A DNA stretch of 10,005 nucleotides from an uncultured Oscillospiraceae bacterium (GTDB taxonomy: Bacteria; Bacillota; Clostridia; Oscillospirales; Oscillospiraceae), in assembly GCA_934655935.1 (NCBI GenBank), contig CAKUHJ010000066.1, positions 1-10,005 on the forward strand, given 5' to 3'. The translations under genes were made by a program, and so were the position numbers. Positions 6,138-10,005 of the stretch are shown piece by piece. The notes under the pieces are model-generated. The model was given only the letters and a program-made list of their open reading frames with translations. It did not search any database and was not told where the DNA came from. The stretch's first letter is position 1. Each line of letters begins with the position of its first letter.

Positions 6138-7546
6138 ATGGCAAATACGCCGCCCAGGGGCTTGACGGCAAGCTTCCAGATGAAAACCATCGCGCCGCCG
6201 CCGAGCATTCCGGCGATTGCGCCGGGATAGGTGATGCGTTTCCAGAACAGGCTCAGGAGCATCAGCGGGCCGAAGGCCGCGCCGAAGCCGGCCCAGGCAA
6301 AGGAAGTGATGCCGAAAATGGTGGAGTTCGAGTTCCAGGCAATGGCCATGGCGATCACGGTAATCAGCACCAGCGTGATGCGCGAGCACCACATGACCTG
6401 CTTTTCGGTCGCGTCCTTCTTGAATACGCCGCGATAGAGGTTCTGGCTGACCGCGCTGGCCGAGATCAGCAGATAGGAATCGGACGAGGAGATGGCCGCC
6501 GCCAGCACGCCCGCGCAGGCAAAGCCCGCCAGGACCGGGGGCAGGAAGGTGGTCGCGGCGTCGATGAAGATGTTTTCTGCCGCGTTGTTGGAAAGGTAGT
6601 CAAGACCGGCGACGCTGCGCCCGACGACGCCGATGAACACGGCGGCGGTCATGGAGATGACAACCCAGATGATGGCCACGCGGCGCGAACGGCCAAGCTC
6701 ATGCTCCGAGCGGATGCCCATGAAGCGGAGCAGAACCTGCGGCATGCCGAAATAGCCCAGGCCCCACGCAAGGCACGAGGCGATGGACAAAACGCCGTAG
6801 GGCTTTGCCGCGCCGAAGGCGTCCACCGTCGTCTCGGACGGCGTTGCGGACTTTAGCATGGAGAAGAAGCCGTCGATGCCCTTCGCGTTTTCAATCACAG
6901 TGGAGAGGCCTCCGGCCGAGTGGACGGAGAGAATCAGAATCAGCACCAGCACCGTGACCATCACGACGCCCTGCATGAAATCCGACGCGCTTTCCGCGAG
7001 AAAGCCGCCGAGGAACGTATAGATCAGCACGAACACCGCCGCGGCGATCATCATGCCGCCGTAGGAGAAGCCGAACAGGTTTGCAAACAGCTTTCCGCAC
7101 GTGCTCAGGCACTGCGCGGCGTAAACGCAGAAGAAAATCAGAATGATGAGCGAGGAAAGCGTCATCAGAATCCGCTTTTTCTCATGGAACCGCTTGGAGA
7201 AGAAGTCCGGCAGGGTGAACGCGTCCAGGGAGATGGAATACCGCCGCAGCCGACGCGAGACAATCAGAAAGTTCAGGTAGGTGCCGATGGCAAGGCCGAT
7301 GCACGTCCAGCCCGCGTCGGCAAGGCCGGTCCAGTAGGCAAGGCCGGGAAGGCCCATCAGCAGATATCCGGACATATCAGACGCTTCCGCGCTGAACGCG
7401 GTGACCCACGGGCCAAGGCTTCTTCCGCCGAGGAAGTAGGTCTTTGCGTCCTGATTGGCGCGCTTGGCAAACACAATGCCGATGCCGATGACTGCGGCCA
7501 TGTACAGCGCCATAGCCAGAAGATGCTGCAGATTTTCTCCGCTCAT
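6008..7546 (-). CDS. putP: Sodium/proline symporter (SSS family)
   Basis: A 512-residue membrane transporter of the solute:sodium symporter family, close to E. coli PutP (about 500 residues) in layout. Seen: N-terminal hydrophobic helix (8-25), SAEASDMSGYLLMGLPG at 52-68, whose Asp57 matches the Na+-binding Asp55 of PutP, ALS-type ACAGVLAAAISSSDSYLLISASAVSQNLY in the Na2-site helix region, and FAWAGFGAAFGPLMLLSLFWKR, which is strongly PutP-like. About 13 hydrophobic helices are expected. It imports proline (or a related solute) with Na+. The start at 7546 has an AAGGGA site; an upstream in-frame Met at 7582 has none and overlaps the promoter. It is divergent from a LysR gene and convergent with the racemase gene, overlapping its 3' end by 130 bases with no terminator between. 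Confidence 0.93.
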   Translation of the reverse strand: MSGENLQHLLAMALYMAAVIGIGIVFAKRANQDAKTYFLGGRSLGPWVTAFSAEASDMSGYLLMGLPGLAYWTGLADAGWTCIGLAIGTYLNFLIVSRRLRRYSISLDAFTLPDFFSKRFHEKKRILMTLSSLIILIFFCVYAAQCLSTCGKLFANLFGFSYGGMMIAAAVFVLIYTFLGGFLAESASDFMQGVVMVTVLVLILILSVHSAGGLSTVIENAKGIDGFFSMLKSATPSETTVDAFGAAKPYGVLSIASCLAWGLGYFGMPQVLLRFMGIRSEHELGRSRRVAIIWVVISMTAAVFIGVVGRSVAGLDYLSNNAAENIFIDAATTFLPPVLAGFACAGVLAAAISSSDSYLLISASAVSQNLYRGVFKKDATEKQVMWCSRITLVLITVIAMAIAWNSNSTIFGITSFAWAGFGAAFGPLMLLSLFWKRITYPGAIAGMLGGGAMVFIWKLAVKPLGGVFAIYELLPAFIFSALLIVLVSLATRKPDAALDEEFERVRAGHGVQ

Positions 7547-7566
7547 AAAGGATCCCTTCTTTTCTC

Positions 7567-7595
7567 TTGACAAATGACACATGAAGAATTATAAT
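7567..7595 (+). promoter_or_regulatory. Perfect consensus promoter for the LysR gene
   Basis: TTGACA (7567-7572), a 17-base spacer and TATAAT (7590-7595). The start of transcription is expected near 7602, giving a leader of about 70 bases. The -10 lies in a near-palindromic ATTATAAT, so a minus-strand TATAAT (7593-7588) is also present for putP, but with only a poor -35 (TGAAGT, 7616-7611). This asymmetry suggests the regulator is made constitutively and putP needs activation. Confidence 0.8.
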
Positions 7596-7616
7596 GTATA
7601 ACATAAAAAAACTTCA

Positions 7617-7634
7617 TATGATGCGCGTATCATA
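7617..7634. promoter_or_regulatory. Perfect dyad, candidate LysR operator between putP and its regulator
   Basis: TATGAT, 6 bases, ATCATA forms a perfect inverted repeat that contains T-N11-A spacings typical of LysR-type regulator sites. It lies 24-41 bases upstream of the putP -10 and in the leader of the regulator gene, so one site could both activate putP and repress its own gene. A second, looser pair, ATGAAG (7581-7586) and CTTCAT (7612-7617), brackets the overlapping -10 elements. Confidence 0.45.
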
Positions 7635-7671
7635 GCATGCAGCGCGGCAAAAAGCAAGGGGTTATTTTGCA

Positions 7672-8538
7672 ATGGATACAAAAAAGTACGAGGTTTTTGT
7701 GAAAACTGTCGAGCTTTCTTCGCTGACAGCCGCTGCGCAGGCCCTGGGGCTGACGCAGTCCGGCGTGAGCCATATCATCGCCTCCGTCGAAGCGGAGCTC
7801 GGGCTTCCGCTTCTCAGGCGCACCAGGACCGGCGCGCGCCTGACGCCCGACGGCGAGCGGCTGATTCCATATATGCAGGAGATTGTGCGCCAGAACGCGC
7901 TGCTGCAGAAGCAGGCGGCTGCGCTGCATACGCTGCTCGGCGGCTGCATCCGCGTCGGCACGTTCACAAGCGTCGCCACGCACTGGCTGCCGGCGATGAT
8001 GATGCAGTTTCAGAAGCAGCACCCGAACGTGGACTTCCAGCTTTTTAACGGGGACTATCATGATATCGACGCCTGGCGTGCCGGCGGCAGCGTGGACCTC
8101 GCCTTTGTCACACTCCCGCAGCCCCAGGGCCTGCGCTGTGTGCCGCTCTACGAGGATTCCTTGGTCGCGGTTCTTCCGGAGGGCCATCCGCTGACAAACA
8201 AGCAGGTCTGCCGCGTGGAGGAGCTGGCAGGGGAGGAGTTCATCTCGCTCCTGGAGTCCTCCAATCACGACGCCCGCCGCGCCTTCGAAGCGGCCGGCGT
8301 GCGGCCGAATGTGCGCTTTGAAACGAAGGACGATTACGCGGTCATCGCCATGGTGCGCCAGGGACTGGGCGTGAGCATCATGCCCTCGCTTCTGCTGCGC
8401 GGCAATACGCAGGGCGTCTGCCTGCGCCCGATCGATCCCCCGTCCAGTCGGACCATTGCGCTCGCGGTGGCCTCCGACGCGCCGGCCAGCGCCCGCTTCG
8501 CCGCCTTTGCGGCGGATTGGGTGCGGGAAAATGCCTGA
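7672..8538 (+). CDS. LysR-family transcriptional regulator
   Basis: A 288-residue LysR-type regulator of normal length. Residues 1-60 form the winged helix-turn-helix (YEVFVKTVELSSLTAAAQ, then LTQSGVSHIIASVEAELG and LLRRTRTGARLTPDG). A linker helix runs to about residue 85, and an effector-binding domain of two Rossmann-like lobes starts at GCIRVGTFTSVATHWLPAMM. The effector is unknown; given the divergent putP, proline, another amino acid or an osmotic signal are guesses. AAGGGG at 7656-7661 serves the ATG at 7672 at 10 bases. It is transcribed from a consensus promoter that overlaps the putP control region, the usual layout for a LysR regulator and its target. A small hairpin follows the stop. 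Confidence 0.92.
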   Translation: MDTKKYEVFVKTVELSSLTAAAQALGLTQSGVSHIIASVEAELGLPLLRRTRTGARLTPDGERLIPYMQEIVRQNALLQKQAAALHTLLGGCIRVGTFTSVATHWLPAMMMQFQKQHPNVDFQLFNGDYHDIDAWRAGGSVDLAFVTLPQPQGLRCVPLYEDSLVAVLPEGHPLTNKQVCRVEELAGEEFISLLESSNHDARRAFEAAGVRPNVRFETKDDYAVIAMVRQGLGVSIMPSLLLRGNTQGVCLRPIDPPSSRTIALAVASDAPASARFAAFAADWVRENA

Positions 8539-8553
8539 AAAGCGCCGCTTTTT
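8538..8553 (+). terminator. Short hairpin with T-run after the LysR gene
   Basis: AAAAGC, loop GCC, GCTTTT followed by one more T, beginning in the stop codon itself. It is short and only two G-C pairs strong, so it is a weak terminator at best. Confidence 0.35.
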
Positions 8554-8584
8554 CGCGCCAGACGCGCAAAGGGGAAAATTATTC

Positions 8585-8613
8585 TTGCAATTTCTGCCCC
8601 TGCGCGCTATAAT
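8585..8613 (+). promoter_or_regulatory. Strong promoter of the tRNA-Leu locus
   Basis: TTGCAA (8585-8590), a 17-base spacer and a perfect TATAAT (8608-8613), with start expected near 8620, six bases before the first tRNA-Leu sequence. No comparably good promoter lies before the complete tRNA at 8815. Confidence 0.7.
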
Positions 8614-8625
8614 ATCCTCGGATTT

Positions 8626-8668
8626 GCCGGTGTGTTGAAATGGTAGACGAGGCGGACTCAAAATCCAC
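8626..8668 (+). pseudogene. Truncated tRNA-Leu(CAA): 5' half only
   Basis: Positions 8626-8666 match the 5' half of the complete tRNA-Leu at 8815 (acceptor strand GCCGGTG, D arm, anticodon stem and CAA loop) with two substitutions and one deleted base. The last 22 bases (8645-8666) are identical to 8835-8856. Similarity stops just after the first TCC of the 3' anticodon stem. No variable arm, no T arm (no TTCGA) and no CACCGGC acceptor strand follow. It lies directly behind the strong promoter, so it appears to be the original host gene, broken by integration or an internal deletion. Confidence 0.75.
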
Positions 8669-8694
8669 AACGCCGTTTCATACCACCTTGGCGT

Positions 8695-8720
8695 AAGCCC
8701 TTGATTTTACAAGGCTTTTT
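8695..8720 (+). terminator. Rho-independent terminator after the tRNA-Leu fragment
   Basis: AAGCCCTTG pairs with CAAGGCTT across the loop ATTTTA (one bulged C), followed by a run of T (8716-8720). It would stop most transcription from the promoter at 8585 before it reaches the complete tRNA. Its core CCCTTGATTTTAC resembles CCCTTGATATAAC in the terminator behind the complete tRNA. Confidence 0.6.
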
Positions 8721-8747
8721 GAAAACTGAAAATGGTTCTTGTTTTTA

Positions 8748-8791
8748 ATGTCCCTCCACGATGTCCCTCCGTTTTCTCGGATGGGACATCG
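8748..8791 (+). repeat. ATGTCCCTCC repeats and hairpin left of the complete tRNA-Leu
   Basis: Two exact direct copies of ATGTCCCTCC (8748-8757 and 8761-8770, spaced 13) are followed by the inverted GGGACAT (8783-8789). The second copy and the inverted one form a hairpin: 8759-8767 with 8783-8791 (9 pairs), then TCCG 8768-8771 with CGGA 8778-8781, one bulged T and the loop TTTTCT. No T-run follows, so it is not a standard terminator. Matching repeats on the other side of the tRNA suggest integrase arm-binding sites. Confidence 0.6.
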
Positions 8792-8814
8792 GGAGATGAC
8801 TTAAAATAATAGAT

Positions 8815-8902
8815 GCCGGTGTGTTGGAATTGGCAGACGAGGCGGACTCAAAATCCGTTGGGCTAATAACCCGTGCGGGTTCGACCCCCGCCACCGGCAC
8901 CA
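8815..8902 (+). tRNA. tRNA-Leu (anticodon CAA)
   Basis: A complete class II tRNA. Acceptor GCCGGTG pairs with CACCGGC; the D arm contains GGAATTGGCAGA; anticodon stem GCGGA/TCCGT carries the loop CTCAAAA (anticodon CAA, reading UUG). A long variable arm follows (GGGCTAATAACCC), then T arm GCGGG-TTCGACC-CCCGC, discriminator A and an encoded CCA (8900-8902). It lacks a good promoter of its own: the sequence before it is the repeat/hairpin block, with only TAAAAT-like bases nearby. It may depend on read-through from 8585. Confidence 0.95.
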
Positions 8903-8911
8903 CACCGAATG

Positions 8912-8950
8912 GCTCGCAAACCCTTGATATAACTGGGTTTGCGGGCTTTT
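8912..8950 (+). terminator. Terminator after tRNA-Leu
   Basis: GCTCGCAAACCC (8912-8923) pairs with GGGTTTGCGGGC (8935-8946) with one wobble, loop of 11 bases, then TTTTC. A strong intrinsic terminator for the tRNA. Confidence 0.85.
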
Positions 8951-8973
8951 CTTTATGCTCCGTATTCTTATGT

Positions 8974-9040
8974 ATGTCCCTCGCACATCAACAAATTTGC
9001 CGTTTGCAGGCTGATTTTCGGAGGAACATTGGAGGGACAT
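8974..9040. repeat. ATGTCCCTC-type repeats between tRNA-Leu and integrase
   Basis: ATGTCCCTC at 8974-8982 on the plus strand, and two tandem inverted copies, GGAGGAACAT (9020-9029, one mismatch) and GGAGGGACAT (9031-9040), ending 6 bases before the integrase stop codon. With the copies at 8748-8789 this makes six occurrences in under 300 bases, placed as arm-type sites of a lambda/Tn916-type integrase would be. Confidence 0.6.
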
Positions 9041-9046
9041 AAAGTA

Positions 9047-10005
9047 TCAGGCTGAGGGATATACGCCCAAAATCGCATTGGCAGACGCAATCTTCGAGTT
9101 GAAATTCAGGTGCGTGTAAATGTTTGAAGTGGTCGAAATGTCGCTGTGCCCTAACCATTCTTGAATTTCTTTCAGGCTGACACCGTTTGCATACAACAGA
9201 CTTGCGCAGCTATGCCGCAGATCGTGAAAACGGATCTTCCGCAATCCGTTCTTTTGCAAAACCAGCGGAAAATGCTGTGTGATATAACCGGGTTTCACGA
9301 GCTCACCGATCTCGTTGACATAGATATAACCGGTGTATTTTTTGCAATAGGAACGCCCGCACAGTTTTTGATTCAACTCCTGCTGCGCTTTCAGACGGTG
9401 CAGCAATTCTTCAAACGGCGGGACAAGCGGCAGACTGCGGTAGCTGGATTTCGTCTTTGTCCGATCCTTTTGGATGATTTTGCTTTTGCCATCTATGGTC
9501 GCCTGCGTGACGGTATGCCGGATAGTAATGGTTTTCTTTTTGAAGTCGATCGCGTCCCACTTCAAGCCAACCGCTTCACTTCGGCGCAGTCCGTAAAATG
9601 CGCCGAGGATAACGCCAAGCTCTATGGGGTCGCCTTTGACGATCTCAAAAAGGTGGTTTAGTTCATCTTCTTCGTAAACGCTGCCGACAAACTTTTCTTT
9701 TTTCGGTCGCTCAATGCGATCCGCAGGGTTCGTATCAATCAAACCGAGCTTGAAAGCGTGCTGTAAGGCTTTACGGATATTGGCATGACGATGTATGACC
9801 GTGTTTGCGGAAACACCTCGCACCGTCAATTCGTAGGTGTAATAATCCTGTATGTGTTTTGGTGTCACCTCGCACAGCGCCAGTCCGGGATGGTGTTCTT
9901 CAAAGTACGGAATGATCTTGTTTTTGATCCCCATTGCATACGCCCCGTAGGTGGTTTCCTCCACATTCTTTTTCGTCATTTCCAGCCAGTCAAGCAGAAA
10001 TGCAG
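9047..10005 (-). CDS. Tyrosine recombinase/integrase of an integrative element (5' end outside window)
   Basis: A tyrosine site-specific recombinase that cuts and joins att sites to insert or excise a mobile element. The frame is open to the right edge (AFLLDWLE precedes the Met at 9979), so that Met is internal and the start is outside. Numbering from it: the SAM-like core-binding domain (VEETTYGAY to about 90) precedes the catalytic domain, with Arg132 (YGLRRSE), Lys177 (TKTKSS), His252 and Arg255 (HDLRHS), His278 (LGHSD) and nucleophile Tyr288 (NIYTHL). All catalytic residues are present, so it looks active. Its 3' end points at tRNA-Leu, the usual position for an integrase at the end of its element. 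Base composition is visibly more AT-rich than the genes at 554-8538, a sign of recent transfer. Likely an ICE or prophage integrase; cargo lies beyond the window. Confidence 0.93.
   Translation of the reverse strand, partial: AFLLDWLEMTKKNVEETTYGAYAMGIKNKIIPYFEEHHPGLALCEVTPKHIQDYYTYELTVRGVSANTVIHRHANIRKALQHAFKLGLIDTNPADRIERPKKEKFVGSVYEEDELNHLFEIVKGDPIELGVILGAFYGLRRSEAVGLKWDAIDFKKKTITIRHTVTQATIDGKSKIIQKDRTKTKSSYRSLPLVPPFEELLHRLKAQQELNQKLCGRSYCKKYTGYIYVNEIGELVKPGYITQHFPLVLQKNGLRKIRFHDLRHSCASLLYANGVSLKEIQEWLGHSDISTTSNIYTHLNFNSKIASANAILGVYPSA

Larger units (their letters stand above)
8667..10005. mobile_element. Probable end of an integrative element inserted at tRNA-Leu
   Basis: The tRNA-Leu fragment ends abruptly at 8666-8667. 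To its right come a terminator, repeated ATGTCCCTC motifs on both sides of a complete tRNA-Leu, and an AT-richer integrase gene running in from the right. The exact left border is uncertain: it could be at 8667, between 8720 and 8748, or within the complete tRNA or its terminator. Element type cannot be told from the integrase alone. Confidence 0.5.

Noticed and set aside
6020..6856. 278-codon open frame on the plus strand inside putP
   Set aside because: Shadow of putP, with Gly/Asp/His-rich low-complexity translation and no domain.
7630..8670. 346-codon minus-strand frame over the LysR gene
   Set aside because: Antisense shadow that also spans the tRNA promoter and fragment; the LysR product is unmistakable on the other strand.
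8626..8694. Complete, unusual tRNA-Leu in the first copy
   Set aside because: No T arm or matching acceptor 3' strand can be found; ACGCC/GGCGT (8670-8674, 8690-8694) is only a short chance-level pairing.
1..10005. CRISPR arrays, rRNA or insertion-sequence transposases
   Set aside because: No regular spaced repeats, rRNA-like stretches or transposase motifs were seen; the only recombinase is the integrase at the right edge.

Overview
The window looks like the chromosome of a GC-rich, Gram-positive gut-type Clostridia, most likely an Oscillospiraceae/Ruminococcaceae relative. This is inferred from AGGAGG-type ribosome binding sites, consensus sigma-A promoters, ATGA-coupled operons, a VanW/VanG-like wall gene set and a CCA-encoding tRNA-Leu. 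Most of it reads as one GC-rich genome background. From about 8.7 kb rightwards the DNA is visibly more AT-rich and carries a tyrosine recombinase, so it looks acquired.

Layout. (1) Positions 1-391, minus strand: 3' part of a type IV prepilin-like gene with an in-frame TAG that cuts off a recognisable C-terminus. (2) 554-2421, plus: a TIM-barrel sugar-phosphate isomerase-like gene with a TTG start, ATGA-coupled to cobT (lower-ligand activation for cobamides), closed by a long hairpin. The two divergent units share a 160-base intergenic region with a good promoter on each strand. (3) 2575-6137, plus: four tightly coupled genes, vanW, a Ddl-family ligase with VanC/VanE/VanG-type motifs, a short hexapeptide serine acetyltransferase-like protein, and a soluble alanine/serine racemase that has Asn where ordinary alanine racemases have the active-site Tyr (position 354 in the Geobacillus enzyme). 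Together these look like a compact D-Ala-D-Ser peptidoglycan-precursor cluster, like a vanG/vanC operon but without vanRS, vanXY and the membrane half of VanT. (4) 6008-7546, minus: PutP-type Na+/proline symporter whose 3' end overlaps the racemase tail by 130 bases. It is divergent from (5) 7672-8538, plus: a LysR-family regulator that probably controls it from a shared promoter region containing a perfect dyad. (6) 8585-10005: a strong promoter driving a broken tRNA-Leu, a terminator, a complete tRNA-Leu(CAA) with its own terminator, six copies of an ATGTCCCTC-type repeat around it, and a tyrosine recombinase running off the right edge. This looks like the end of an integrative element inserted at tRNA-Leu.

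The most interesting part is the van-like cluster: ligase, racemase and VanW are all present with substrate-diagnostic residues, but an acetyltransferase sits where a VanT-type operon would have a membrane domain. The second is the tRNA-Leu junction, where the element seems to have broken one tRNA copy while a complete copy lies among putative integrase arm sites. Product calls rest on reading motifs from the sequence; no database search was possible.
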